Shown here piece by piece: positions 12,521 through 25,184 of a stretch of 64,000 bases of DNA; position 1 is the first letter of the stretch; every line of letters begins with the position of its first letter. Made by a program: the position numbers and the translations under genes. Below the pieces are notes generated by a model. It had not been told where the DNA came from. It did not search any database and saw only the letters and a program-made list of their open reading frames with translations. Location: NCBI GenBank assembly GCA_025766275.1, contig JAFKAC010000116.1, positions 1 through 64,000 of the forward strand. Reading direction: 5' to 3'. The stretch comes from Lactarius indigo. Lineage: Eukaryota; Basidiomycota; Agaricomycetes; Russulales; Russulaceae.

Positions 12521-13969
12521 TGGTGCGCATATGTATTGTCACGGTTGCGGATGGGTCTTATAATGAATACACAGGTACAAATTACCAGGGGGGGTAAGGT
12601 TACGGCACATGGGCACGATAAGGTGGGGAAATGGAAAAGAACATTAGAAGGGACAGCAGAAGAGTGGGCAAGAGTGAGAAAATGAGAAGACGTGAACTTT
12701 GACAGACACGATTCAGAAGGAAGGAACAAATGAGCTGGCATAGAGGTTCTGATAAAGACACAGCGAAATGACACGCTGTCGTAGCACTAGGTATACATCA
12801 ACATTGAACTCAATGCACACTCGCCTCTCGCCCCCCATGCCAGCCACGTCCAACTCACACACCAAACACACCAAACAGAAGCACAACTTGGCCAAACAGT
12901 TGCCAATAGACACGTCAGTCAATTCGACACAACAGCACAGCAACCACCACCAAACATGAATATACAATATCCAAGCAAGGACAAACTGGACACGTCAGCT
13001 CACTGCTCACCAACACAAACACCCTGGAAGCCTCTGACGAAGAAAACAAAACTGTCAAAGCCACCTGGAAACACGTCTTGTTGGGCTACGGCCCGGAATG
13101 GACAAAGTCCGGCAAACTGAGGCTAGATTGACATATTAGATAATCGTAATATTAGCGTAGTTAAACGATTATCTATGAATAATATCTAGGAGAGAGGAGC
13201 ATACGCTCTCCTCAGGAACTCCCACTCACACATTGTTCACCTATCCAGCTGCCCGCCTCCGTAAAACTCTATACGTCTTCCACCCAGAGCCCCCCCCCCC
13301 ACTGGCTCGAGATCTGTGAGGTTTTAGTGGGTAGGAGACCGCACTGCACCTAACCGCGGCTGCCCTGTGTCTGAGTCCCACACTATCCCCCCTACCAGGG
13401 GATGTGCGTAAGCGCATTTTCCCTCACAAACCGGTTCCCCTCTAGGCCTGGCAACACAGTGTGCTAGGTAGAGCTGATGGTAAATCTCCTACTACTTAGC
13501 ACTTTATTTTACGGGTATTTAGTCGTCTACACGTAGACAAACTAGATATCTAAAATAAAAGTGCCCTTCTAAAAAAAAAAAGAAACAGTACAAACGTTTC
13601 GAATTTGATTAGCAATCATTTCCTAAAAGGAAATGACGCAGCGGTCACGTGACTTTGCGTGACGGATTCAGCTAATTTGCGCGACGCAACACGGTCTTCA
13701 CTTTCTTTCCCTCTACTACCATGTCTTCCCTCGCCACGACCTTCCAATCTTCTGCAGGGGATAATTATCCACATGGTCGTCGTGTCCACGAATTCGTGTT
13801 CATGCTTCCAGACTGCATGCAGTATTGGTTTGGATGGCTTGGATGACTTGAACCTACCGTGACACGCTGTACGCGCTGTACTCTAGATATTTTTATCCAG
13901 AGTGCGCGCCTCCCTGTGTTCGCACCACCCCTCATCTCTGTTGGCGAGCTAGCTCCAACCGGCACACTA
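12521..13969. other. Gene-free stretch with a small hairpin and an A tract
   Basis: No supported gene. At 13138-13174 AGATAATCG and CGATTATCT form a short inverted repeat. A run of eleven A at about 13571 follows AATAAAAGTGCCC and could be the tail of an old retroposed sequence, but no target duplication was found. Confidence 0.4.
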
Positions 13970-14660
13970 TGACTATTCGGGGCGCACACCTCCGCATACC
14001 ACCTGACGTGAAGGTAGCATCGTTCGTCTGAGCCCCCAGGAGTGCCGCCGCCACTTGCGTGTGCTGTTCTGCGTATCTCGCGACACGCAGAGGCCACTGT
14101 AGAGTGGCGTAAGCTGATGCTTGCCGGGCTCGGGTGTGCCCTTCGACCGCGGTAGGTAGCGTCACCCGTTCGAGTCCTCATAGGTGCCGCCATTCGCGTG
14201 CATCGTTCGACCCGTCTCGCGACTCGCACGCAACTGTAGAGTAGTGCCAATTATCCGAGCCCTGGGCATGTCGGACTTGCATGTGCCCATCAACCGCAAT
14301 AGGTAGCACCATCTGTCAGAGTCCTCGGGAGTACTACCACTTGTCTACTCGAGTCCCTAAGAGTGCTGCGCCACTCGCATGCACCCTTCGACCCATCTCA
14401 CGACATGCAGAGGCCACTGTGGAGTAGTGCCATCCCGGGTGCGCCGGACTTGTGTCTGCCCTTTGATCGTGGTAGGTAGCACCATCTGTCCGAGTCCCCG
14501 GGAGTGCCACCACTCATGTACGCCGTCCAACTTGTCTCATGACACGCACGTCACTGTAGAGTAGTGTCATGCTTCTGGGTCCCCAGGCGTGCTGGCCTTG
14601 GGGCGCTTTTTGACTGTAATAGGTGGCACCGTTCGCCCGATCCTGGGAGTGGTGCACCGG
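13970..14660. repeat. Degenerate tandem satellite, unit roughly 140-180 bp
   Basis: Repeated blocks recur four to five times: GCCACTGTAGAGT(A/G)G, a GCCGGACTTG-like block, a TTCGACC(G)CGGTAGGTAGC-like block and GTCC(C/T)CGGGAGTGCC. The copies differ by many substitutions and small indels, so the array is old. Its overlapping ORFs change frame between copies and are not genes. Just after it, 14695-14850 repeats a short GCGCAAACGG(T/C)GA motif four times. Confidence 0.75.
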
Positions 14661-14982
14661 CGAACAGACTCCGTCAACGAAACCAAAGACATGGAAGGAC
14701 AGGGCAAACGGTGAGCGTCGCGGGGCAAAGGCCAGCGGTGAGAGGAAGACGGCAGCACCATTTGGGCAGCGCAAACGGTGAGCGACACACGGAGCATGCC
14801 GGTGGCGGGAGAGGGAGTGGCAGTGCACGTCGGCAGCGCAAACGGCGACTGTCAGGATAAGTTTGGCCAGTTGCGCTGTTCCACAGTCTCTCTGTCATGC
14901 AGGGACATGCAAGCAGCCTTCTCTCCCAGCACTAGCCGGTCTAGCTCCTCTTTGCCGACTTGGTTCTACAGGAGTTGGGATT

Positions 14983-15258
14983 TCAGGCGAGCCATCTCGC
15001 CCGCACCTCTCTCAGTAGCTGAGCGGCCTCTTCAGTGAGTGGAACAAAGCCTGGTGGGCGTCGACCTTTGTTTATCTCGAGAAGTATTATCCGCCCCAAC
15101 ACTTGTCGATGGAATAGTATTTCAGAAGAAAGGGCTGTTCTCTCTCTAAAAAAGATAGGATCCAGGTTCTTCAGACCAGTTGAAAAGGTGGGCAGACAGG
15201 TGGCAGCACGCAAGAGAGGAATGAGGATGTGCCACTTCGCCCGTTCACTCAAAGACAA
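14983..15258 (-). pseudogene. Possible gene fragment, unknown
   Basis: A 91-residue minus-strand frame has protein-like composition (RAKWHILIPLLRAATCLPTF, FHRQVLGRIILLEI, LTEEAAQLLREVRARWLA). A splice acceptor (ACCTTAG) lies just upstream, so it might be a 3' exon. No partner exon or family was recognised. It may equally be chance. Confidence 0.25.
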
Positions 15259-16375
15259 TACTCTAAGGTACTGCTCGTCCCTCGCTTCGCCTCATACCGG
15301 CCAACTTGGCATTTTGAAATTGCTCTGCTCACCCTTACATGTACTCGATGTGTATAAGGCTCAGCTTTTGTGCTCAATAAAGGACATAATTCCCCACATC
15401 GTACTTACTCTTGGTCTCACTTGCTCTTCTTGAATGACTGCAAAGCTTGTCAGGGTCAGTCTTGGTCAAAGGCACCATCACAAAGGTCTGTAGTGCACGC
15501 TTTCTCGCCCTCTTTACTTTCTTACAGTCACTTTTCGCATCCCCATCTTGTGTGCACAGAGCTTTTCCCGCTCTCACTGACTCATAGTTCTCTACACATC
15601 TTTCATGTGCATTGTGGCACAGAACCCAATGTAGTGCCATCGCTCTGTATAACTATATTTGAACTGAATAATCTTCGCAGTAATCACTGTATTTGATGAC
15701 AATCTCTGTATACAACAATCTTACTCAATTGCCTACTGTGCTTACATGTTTTCAGGATCTTATCTGCTGGAAAATGCCCTACTGATACCCTAAACTGCCA
15801 ATGGGCACTTCTATGTGCAGCCTAGGGATACATTGGGTTCTGGAGGGGGGGGCGTGAAGCCATGTTTCAGGTCGTGCAGGCCTTTGCGGGGCTCGTAACT
15901 TCGTATAGTGGTTTGTTTGAATCAGAGACGTGTCGCTCCAAAGGAACTGAGGGCGCGCGAAGGTGCGGCACACTGGGGGACGATGAGAACAAGACGAACT
16001 TGCCCTACAGAGCTCTAAGCCCTGAGGGAAAAGGAACTAATATTTGCTGACTTAATAGGTGTAGATACAAGAAGTTTTTACACTGTCAAACAGAGATGTA
16101 GATCTCAATGTGTAGTGGAGGCCAGGGAGAAACCCAGCGGGGTCACAAGACAAGGGGAAGGTATACTGGCCGGAGTGCGGGAATGTCTGGTCCGCCAGTG
16201 CGGTGTGGGAAAGTAACTAGGAGATGCAAAATGACAGTTTAACCTAGCCAGCCATGAGCTATGTGTATTATATATGGACGAATTATAACTAGGTTCATGG
16301 TTCACAGTGGGTTCTGATTGGAAATTTGACTTAGGGTTACCACGTATATCCAAATAATGACTCTTCATTTGACCA
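15259..16375. other. Gene-free stretch
   Basis: No coding or RNA gene could be supported on either strand. It runs into the palindromic array that begins near 16376. Confidence 0.4.
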
Positions 16376-16922
16376 CCATGGACAAATGTGGGACCATTAC
16401 TTGGCCCGCATTTGACCATGATGGTCAAACGCGGGGCCGTTACTTGGCCCGCATTTGACCATGATGGTCAAATGCGGGACCATTACTTGGCCCGCGTTTG
16501 ACCATGATGGTCAAATGCGGGACCATTACTTGGCCCGCGTTTGACCATGATGGTCAAATGCGGGACCATTACTTGGCCCGCGTTTGACCATGATGGTCAA
16601 ATGCGGGACCATTACTTGGCCCGCGTTTGACCACCATGGTCAAATCGTGGGGCCATTACTTGGCCCGCATTTGTCCACCATGGTCAAACGCGGGGCCATT
16701 ACTTGGCCCGCATTTGACCATGGTGGACAAATGCGGGACCATTACTTGGCCCGCGTTTGTCCATAATGGTCAAACGCGGGCCTGTATAGGCACACTGGAC
16801 ATGCCATTCAACTCGAAATACAATAAAACATATACTTCGAGTACAAACATGACCATAGGCCTTCATTGATACAGATAGACTTTGGAGGCCCGCATTTGAC
16901 CATGATGGTCAAACGCGGGGCC
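16376..16922. repeat. Palindromic 43-bp tandem array A
   Basis: About ten units of 43 bp. Each has a near-perfect inverted repeat of about 31 nt (CCCGCATTTGACC-atga-TGGTCAAATGCGGG type) and a 12-nt spacer ACCATTACTTGG. Units at about 16452-16620 are almost identical; the first and last are more diverged. One more unit stands alone at about 16888-16922 after about 90 bp of unrelated sequence. The same palindrome with a different spacer makes array B at 29494-29925. ORFs across it are repeat translation. Confidence 0.95.
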
Positions 16923-17644
16923 ATTACTTAAAGTGTAGTTATATAGTATGGGTCTCTCTGGTCTTGTTATCTGACCTCCTGGAGTGGAATTGATTGATTA
17001 TACATTGGGGTTATATTGTGTCTTCATCTGTTACCAGGGAACTATTTGCTATGTGGAGTTGGGGGTTATATTGTTGTTAAGTAAGGTAGAAAAGGTGTGA
17101 TGTTATGTTGACAGCCTTTATAACTTGCAAGGTCAGGTAGTAATATTGGTGATAGTCTGTGTTCTATTAGGGAATCATATCTGTGAGATGTGCATAAGGA
17201 GATTTCCATTATCTGTGACCCATTTGTAACATATACCAATGGCAGGCACAATGTGCTGCTCTGTATAGCACGGATTGCTCGCACTGCTCGCTCTCCGGCT
17301 ATACAGAGCAGCACATTGTGCCTGCCATTGGTATATGTTACAAATGGGTCACAGATAATGGAAATCTCCTTATGCACATCTCACAGATATGATTCCCTAA
17401 TAGAACACAGACTATCACCAATATTACTACCTGACCTTGCAAGTTATAAAGGCTGTCAACATAACATCACACCTTTTCTACCTTACTTAACAACAATATA
17501 ACCCCCAACTCCACATAGCAAATAGTTCCCTGGTAACAGATGAAGACACAATATAACCCCAATGTATAATCAATCAATTCCACTCCAGGAGGTCAGATAA
17601 CAAGACCAGAGAGACCCATACTATATAACTACACTTTAAGTAAT
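16923..17644. repeat. Long inverted repeat: 347-bp arms, 28-nt loop
   Basis: Arms 16923-17269 and 17298-17644 are reverse complements with no length difference; the loop is 17270-17297. Both strands encode the same peptide frame in the arms (MHKEISIICDPFVTYTNG), confirming near identity. The outer 7 nt (ATTACTT) coincide with the spacer of array A next to it. Such a foldback could be a hairpin element, a template for double-stranded RNA, or an assembly or library artefact. Confidence 0.95.
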
Positions 17645-17808
17645 TGATCAATTCCACCTGAGGTAACTCTGTATATACATCCAACTCAGACCAAGTTCTC
17701 AGGTGAGACTTTTTGGCCTGAGTCTCTCTGTCCTTCAACAAGCTTCCTATCATTACATTTCTCATACAACCTCAGTCCTGTCAATAAGCTACAGTGTAAC
17801 CATGTCGT

Positions 17809-18108
17809 TGATGAACAGCAGACATAAGAGGCATACTCACAGTGGCAAGGTAACTATGGTGAGATATGCTAGAATGCTGGAAGCAGAGGTGAACAGGGAG
17901 TTTGCAGAAAAAGCAAAGGAGTCTGGCACACAACAGAACAACAGAGTGAGAACTGATGTGCATCAGGGCATACAGAGTGTTCTACTTATACTGTACAGGG
18001 GTGTGACACTACTACAAGGAGTGTAACACAGGGCCACAGAATACAAGGAGTGTTGTTCTACATACAGGACAAAGGAGTGTGTAAAATGGAGAACAAGGCA
18101 AATGTAGC
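17809..18108 (-). mobile_element. Truncated, diverged copia LTR
   Basis: Begins TGATGAACAGC, the reverse complement of the LTR end seen at 37323 and 43054. It follows the same order of short motifs as the reverse LTR at 50263-50812 (CATACTCACAGTGGCAA, GTCTGGCACACA, GTGACACTACTACAAG, GTTGTTCTACAT). The U3 part is missing. It is more diverged than the other copies. Confidence 0.75.
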
Positions 18109-18889
18109 AGTATGACTTATCATGACAACTGGACCAATGGGTTCTGAGTATAGTAGGACAGATTAGATTTAGTGTTTGATGATAGTAGGATAAACATCTT
18201 GCAAAAGATGAGGGTAAGGATGGCAGAAGACAAGACGTCTGGTGTGAAATGATGTAGAGATTTGTTGTTGGTGAATGAGTAAGGGGCAGGGTGACAATGT
18301 GGTGTAGGATGTGGAGATTGTGAGGTGATTTAAATCTGTGAAATGCCTTGGCAAGCCATTTAATGGCTTATATTCCCTCTAAGGCTTGCCAGCCTTGTAA
18401 GATCCAAAAGCACTTAAAATTCCTGAAAGCCCTCATAGGACTTGAAATCAGTCAAAGTCCACAAAAGGTCCACCAAGCCTCATTGAACTTATCATTTCCA
18501 GCTAATGCCAAATAGTCTGTGTGAACCTCATGAGGCCTTGTATTCTTGGCTAAGCCTAACATTGTCAGCCAGGCATTGCTTACATTGTTATCATCCCACT
18601 AACATTTATGTGTACATAACAGCAAATAAAGTAATACATTATATTATCATAATATGATACATGACGTGAGCAAAGTATCTAAAGCACCAAAGCCAAGAAG
18701 GCAACAGAGTCCATAGGGGCAAGCAACAGGGTCCAAGAGACTGAGCATGATGAGCCAAGATCCAAGCAGTACAAGCACCTTGAGACACAGTCCCAGAGCC
18801 ACAGAAGTTGAGCCAAACCAAGGCAAGGAGACAACACACACTGCAGTCTACTCTTCAGATGGTCGGTGCCATTTCGCTGCACATTCCAA
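18109..18889. other. Gene-free stretch
   Basis: No supported gene or repeat between the copia LTR fragment and the end of the minus-strand gene that stops at 18890. Confidence 0.4.
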
Positions 18890-20537
18890 TCAAGTGAGTT
18901 TGGCCTTTGACCAACTGTCATTGTCACTTTTCTGTGGATGGTTGTCACCCTTGCCTTTAGTACTTGGTTTGTCGAAGAATATCTTTCTGTGCAGTGGGCT
19001 GTTGTTAGACATGTCTGAAAGTAAACTCAATACATACTGATTCCACCATGCCAGCGTTTCCATAGCCCATTTGTTGTCACTGTCTTCAAACAGTTCTAGA
19101 ATAGCAAGGTAAAAGTCTTGTAAGATAAAGTTCCTGTCTTTAGTGCCCCATTCTTTACAAGAGGAAAGCGCAAAACGAGCCTAACAGATTTTGAATGAAT
19201 AAAGACAAAATGGGACCATACCTGAGCAACTGCATATGTGATTGTTGAAGGTGTCACCTGGGTCAAGCTGTTGATCTTGGCAACAGTGGACTTCCTTTTC
19301 TTGTCAGTGGGTTCCCAAAAGCCATTCCCCATGAAGATGCTTTTGAACAACTATGTGGTCAACAGGAACTGAAAGCAACATCAGAGGGGAAATAACTTAC
19401 CCATAAGCACAGGGGTGACTGTAATAGGCCTTGCTCAATATCCCAATCCTCCAGATTAGCTTCAAAAAGTTTATCTGCCTTGTCCTTGTTATAAAGGAAG
19501 TTGGGGAGGTCAGTGGCAGTGATTGGGACCATGCCACCTGTGATGTTCTCAAGAAATCTACACACGGACATCAGTACAGAAGAGATAGGTCATCAAGTAT
19601 GTACATCAGATCATGGTCAAAGACATATATGAAGGCACAGGGACAGAGTGCATGCACTGTACTGACATGGTTGAACCCATGGCCCATCTTGTCTCACAGA
19701 ACTGGCTCACCAGCTTGAGCATTGCAGGTGAAGAACTCTGAAATTCCTTCCTTCATCTTGTTTGTATCTTGCTGTTGAGCACTCTGCAAATCCTTATCCA
19801 TCTAATACAGACAATGAGTAGTGACATGATGAGTAAAAATATTCTTACCAGTGCAATAAGATCCATGATTGATTCAAAGTCATCACCAAATTCTTCAATT
19901 GTCTTCTTGAAGTTCAGCACCTGAGCAAGCACCCCATGATATAGCTTGATATATGTGACATGGTTTGCATTGTTGTCTTCCCTGTTGGTGTAGTCAGTGG
20001 GTATATGTGCCAAAGAAAAGGGACCCACCTTTCATTGTCCTCCATTGTTTTAATCTCAAAGAAACCATCCTCAGCCAGTCCAATCTGGAAGGCCTCATTA
20101 AGGTCCAACCATGTCTGTATACACAGACCATCCATCCATCTACCAGCTTTCTTGTAAGCTTTCAGTGTGTCTTGTTTTGTGGTCCTGAGGCTGTTTTTGA
20201 GATGATACACTGCCAACAATGGTTGCACTGACTTACATGGTACAGCCTCACTTCCATTTCTTCCTACCAGCTTTAACCAGTAGGGCATGTCACAGTAGCT
20301 TGTGTCCCAATTTACACTTCATTCTAGGGTCATGGTCTTCTTGGTTGTTCTCACATTGCTGTGGAGTCTGTAGTCATCTTGATTGCTGCTTCTGTCTTCA
20401 TCAGACTGTTGTGGGGATGTAGATAGAGGAGAGTTGAGAGGGTAGCAGGGTTGCTGCTGGTGAGCTGTTGCATAGGTGGGTTGGATATGAGAAGGTTGAG
20501 GGCAATGGAACATGGTGGCCAAGTTCAGGAATGACAT
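18890..20537 (-). CDS. DUF6698-like protein, multi-exon, possibly decayed
   Basis: Minus-strand exons read in order: a proline/glutamine-rich N-terminus (ATMFHCPQPSHIQ; about 20340-20537), a middle part (KAGRWMDGLCIQTWLDLNEA, WVPFLWHIYP) about 19914-20160, a helix-rich stretch (LKLYHG- and EEFGDDFESIMDL-like) about 19850-19960, ITATDLPNFLYNKDKADKLF (about 19450-19530), and a C-terminal part TPSTITYAVAQ/ARFALSSCKEWGTKD with a 41-nt intron near 19187-19229, ending KWAMETLAWWNQ and stopping at 18890. The order 'SDLP-FLY', 'T--TIAYA-AQ', 'FALSS--W', 'LFED--D-WA-ETL-WWNQ' is what I remember of DUF6698, an abundant basidiomycete family of unknown function. Several N-terminal junctions do not resolve cleanly, so it may be a pseudogene. 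It is divergent from the transposase at 20880. Confidence 0.6.
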
Positions 20538-21670
20538 GTTAGTTGACTTAGTGATTTTTCTGATTCCTCAGATGTTGCTGGCTCAGCCAACACTTGAACA
20601 TCACAATGGGCCTCTGAGTTGACTTTACATGTGGACTACTCTGTGCCATTTCTTCTGACTCGTGGCCCCACACTTATCCAATACATGGTTGAATGTGATT
20701 GATGTGGAGTAAAGCTTACCAATGGAACTGCTTGAGCACATAGTGTTCACCAGATCCACTGCAAAAGGAATGTGCCAATGAAGTTCAAACCACCTGAGAC
20801 TCAAAACCTGAGATTGAAAAGTCAAGCTGCACAGATGAGTCCTAATAATGTTAGCTCTTAGTCCTGTCTTTAGGTTTCATTTCATTGATTTTGCAAAATG
20901 ACTGGTCTGAAATCTGCCAGGACACTGTTGATATTGGGCTGGAGGAGGTAGAGGTGCTTGGAGATCCAGACTTTGTAAGGGGCAGCTTGGTATGTTGATC
21001 CTCCATTGTTTCACTGGATGCTAAATTGATTGTACACTCAAGAATGTTGACTGCAACAATGACAATGAGCTAGATGGCCCAGACCCAGCATCTCTTCCAG
21101 CACCCACCATGCTCCTGGAGCCAGAGCATATTGAAGAGCATGGTGATGGAGATATAGATGCCCCTGTTGCTTTGCATTGGCCCACTTGAAAGCAGCACAT
21201 TCCTGCTTGGTTTGGGAGGGCAAGTGATCTACTTCTATTGGCACAGATGGCAGCACTAAGCATCTATAGCCAATCAATAACACCAGATCCTCACCCTCAC
21301 CTTCTCCAGTATTGTCTACTCCCTCTTCATGGCCCATGTCTTCAATGCAAGTCAACAATCCCACTCTCAGTCCTTTCATCTGTGAAACCATACCAAACCA
21401 ATTTGGGCTATTCCACTGTTTCACCAATTGGCCATCCAATGATCCAAAAAATGGCATTACAATTGAAGATCTCACCGATGCTCCAATGTTTATCAACAAA
21501 ACAGACCATGACTCTTGCCAATGCAATGACTCCTTTGGTCTATCAGGGACACCAAAACCATTTGCACCTTATTTGAATGCATTGGTATATCATCTGATGA
21601 ATTGGTTCTACCAGACTGGTGCAAACACACTCAACAATCTGGACAGCCTTGTCCATGATGTGATCCTGGC

Positions 21671-22073
21671 TGTCACGTTCATGTGACATCGTGACATAAT
21701 GTCACGCAAAAGCATAAGAAGTGTCCCCAAAAGTTTTACAGAAAGACCCCCTCTCGTATCTCCAGCACATCAGATAGTAGCATTAGCACGACATGTAGCC
21801 ACATCAGCCTGGTGTGACATGGCAGATAAGAAAACGGTCCCCGAAAACCCCAGTATGTATGATATAAGTAGTAGCACAGTTGAGTAGTACAATCCTTGTC
21901 TACTCTTAGTTTTTGAATACTGAGTTAGCTTGTCTGATCCCCTCTCCCTTGCAAACTCTCTGGAGTGAGCCAAGGAAACCCCAACTTGACTTGTTTGAAC
22001 AACAAGTCCTGACTCTACCCTTTACATTGAGCTCAGCTCCGTTGACATTGTATGCTCCCTCGGAGCTGTAACA
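21671..22073 (+). mobile_element. Solo LTR, family C, inside the transposase
   Basis: 403 bp, TGTCACGTTC to AGCTGTAACA, flanked by the 5-bp target duplication CTGGC (21666-21670 and 22074-22078). Removing it rejoins VHDVILA to ADFNSKDL in frame. It has GATATAAGTAG as TATA region and TTGTCTACTCTTA downstream, shared with the copy at 63545-63942. Confidence 0.9.
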
Positions 22074-24597
22074 CTGGCAGCTGACTTCAACTCAAAGGAC
22101 CTCAACAACTTCAGTGCTAGTTCTGAGGCAAAGCAACTGGATAACAACCCCATGTGTCCAGCATCTGACGGTTGGCAGGAGAGTGCTGTGATGATTCAGC
22201 TTCCCAAGACCAAGGGAAGATATCCAAGCAAAGACAAGGCCCCAGAGGTTGAGATCCCTGGGGTCTTGCACCACAATTTGCTTCAAACTATTGTCTCCAC
22301 TTTCAAGGACCTGTCATCATTCAAGGCCTTTCATTTGAAGGGATTCACCCAGCTCTGGAAGCCTTTCCTGGCAGAGCCATTTAAGGAGATCTATGGTGAG
22401 GCTTATACTTTGAAGGTATTTTGGGAGATGGAACACAAGGTGGAGTTGATGAAACCTCCAGGCAAAACCATTGAGAGCATTGTAGTCCCCCTCATGCTTT
22501 AATCTGACTCAACACACCTTGTGACTTTTGGTACCACTGCTCTGTGGCCAATTTATTTCTTTATTGGACTTATATCAAAATACATTCACACAAAGCCCAC
22601 AACATTCTCTGCACATCACCTGGCATATATCCCCTTCATATGTTTCTCATCCTGTCATTTCATTTCATGCTCAACTGTCTTCAGCTCCCTGACTGGGTGC
22701 AAGACACATATAAAATGATCTACAATGCTGCCACAAGCGGTGATGTCCTTACATTTATGAAGTGTGAACTTGTCCATGCAATCTGGTGGCTCCTTCTCAC
22801 CAATGACTTCACTTATGCTCATATGTCTGGGACCATTGTCCTATGTGCTGATGGTATTGAGAGGTGTCTCTTCCCCTGGGTTTTCACATATTCCACAGAT
22901 TACCCTGAAAAGTAGGTTTTTTTCCTCACTATTTATGCCTGGCTTATCTGGTCTCCCTACCAGGATCATTCTTGCTACAATAAAATACCTCAGCAACTGT
23001 TTATGTCCTCTGTGTATGTGCCCTAAACAGAAGGTCCACGATTTAGGCATGCACACAGATGAGTCATGATGAGGTGACATTTGGGTAGACTCTAAGAAGT
23101 GACAGAAGAAAGTTGAGAAGGCACAAGAGTGGATATTCAAAACTGGCCGATCAGTAACATTGGAACGTATTGATGAATACCTGAAGCTATCAATGGTTCT
23201 GATTTGTGTACATCTGGCCACAAATGTGTCAACAATCTTACTGACTCAGGTGTTTATTGCAGAACGCCTTCTTGGATGCTTTATGTGATCAAGGCTTCAA
23301 TTTCTATCAAGTGTTCACCATCGATCTCCTTCATGACCTTGAGCTCAGAGTTTGGAAAAGTGTCTTTTCCCACCTGGTTTGGATCCTCTATGCTTGCAGT
23401 GAAGGGAATGTACATGTCTTAAATGAACAGTAAAACCACATGGCCCCATTTAGAGATTGCGTTGCTAATATTCAAGTTGTGGTGCAGCTACCATTTGATT
23501 TCAGCTTTTGGACACTCAACAATATGTAGATTTTGTAGCAACATCTCCAACATGAAGAAACTGGCTGCTTGGAACTTTGAAGGCTTACTTCAGGCACGTA
23601 CTCTGAATTTCACTCTATTGTTAGGTTAACTGACTTGGATGGTGGACCAGTGCATGTTGCCATGTTTCACAAGTCTATTCCTCAAAGCATGTGAGAAGTG
23701 ATGCTTGATCTCATATTTCTGCTTGCTACATGGCATGCGCTGGCCAAGTTGTGCATGCACACCACATCATCACTGTCTTTCTTTGAAAGTATTACCAAGG
23801 CACTTGGTTAGGTTCTGCGACATTTTAATGATCAAGTTTGCCCAAGGTACAACACTGTTGAAAATCCAGGCAAGGTTGTGAAAAAAGCCAACCGCAAAGC
23901 TTCTAAAGTTGCTGAGGCAAAAGGGACTGGGCAGAACCCCAGGCCTGAAGGCAGCACTGACACAAAACATGGTACCTGGGTTTTCAACCTTGCAACCTAC
24001 AAACTGGATGCACTGGGCCACTATGTCTCATAGGTACAATGCTTTGGGACAACAGAGTCCTACTCTACACAGGCAGTGTGGCCCATTTTTTGGCCCCTCG
24101 TGTTGCAGTAAAGCTAACTTAAACACAGGGTGAAGGTGAACATTGTTGAGTCAAGCAGTTTTATGCTTGAAGAAATTGCAGAGGATTTGAGGGTCAAATT
24201 GCCATTCACGAGTGGTGCACAGGAAGGCTTTGGGAAATGAAGAAGCATAGTACTAACCAAACGTCCAGTACAGTTGTCCTCAGCAACAATGACAAGGAAA
24301 CATCACCTCTGTCTGATCCCTCTGAATGTTATCATATGTCAGATTGACACAAGATCCATTTGAACATCACGAAATGGTTGGTGGACAACAAGGGTGACCC
24401 AGCTATTGAGGTATGTGATGGGGTTGTGTGGTGAAATAAGCATAACTCTGCTGAACCCATATGCAGAAGTTCCTTCCCGATTTGAAGAAGCACTTACTTG
24501 GCAGAATGATGGAAGCTCTGAGTCATGATTTTACTGAGCAAGACCACCAAGAACTTCTGATTGACGACAACTGAATCTTCTGTGACAAGACACTATG

Positions 24598-25184
24598 TGT
24601 TATGATTTCTTGCTATTTGGACTTGTTCTTTCTTCACTTTACCCTTCCTCTCCCAATATCCCACGAGCCCTGTACGACTACGCGGACCCTACAATTACCC
24701 GGTTCCTATCACATGCCTTGCTTATGGCTGACCCCTTCTGATAAAGCTTGACATGTGCTAGTTTCCATTTCATTCTCACTCACACACGACTCTGCATGAT
24801 TTGCCTTTGTTCCAAGTATATCCATGCCTTATTCCCCTCATGTGTCTCCCTTTATCTATGAATCCGGCGATGGCTCCATCTGTTTGTAGCAGCCATACAG
24901 CATCACTTGTACTTAAACCTAGTTCTATCTAGCTTGTACGGTAGACTAGACTTCCTGTGTAATACTACACTGGTCTAAGGTGGAACGCCTCTGGGCACTT
25001 CCCTGTCTGGCGAACCCCATCTCTGCTAGGTCTTTGCACGTTAGCCGTTCCCTATGGTCTGAGTAACTTAGGTCCTTGTGATCCTTGTGGAGCATTCTAC
25101 TGAAGCCAGGCCTTTGAGCTTGCACTAGGGCATATTGACTGACTTGGTAGAGGTTGTACCTAATGCCCCTGTAGTGGGGTTACA
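24598..25184 (+). mobile_element. Solo LTR, family D, inside the transposase
   Basis: 587 bp, TGTTATGATT to GGGTTACA, flanked by the exact 5-bp duplication CTATG (24593-24597 and 25185-25189). It is the reverse complement of the solo LTR at 44842-45426. The transposase reading resumes about 20 bases after it. Confidence 0.92.

Noticed and set aside
13280..13580. Another SINE ending in the A tract
   Set aside because: No A/B boxes at proper spacing and no flanking duplication could be found.
16376..16922. Regularly spaced palindromic repeats looking like a CRISPR array
   Set aside because: Spacers are identical rather than unique, no cas genes exist, and the genome is eukaryotic.
17066..17501. 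Two mirrored ORFs, one on each strand
   Set aside because: They are the two arms of the long inverted repeat; the peptide is the same sequence read twice.
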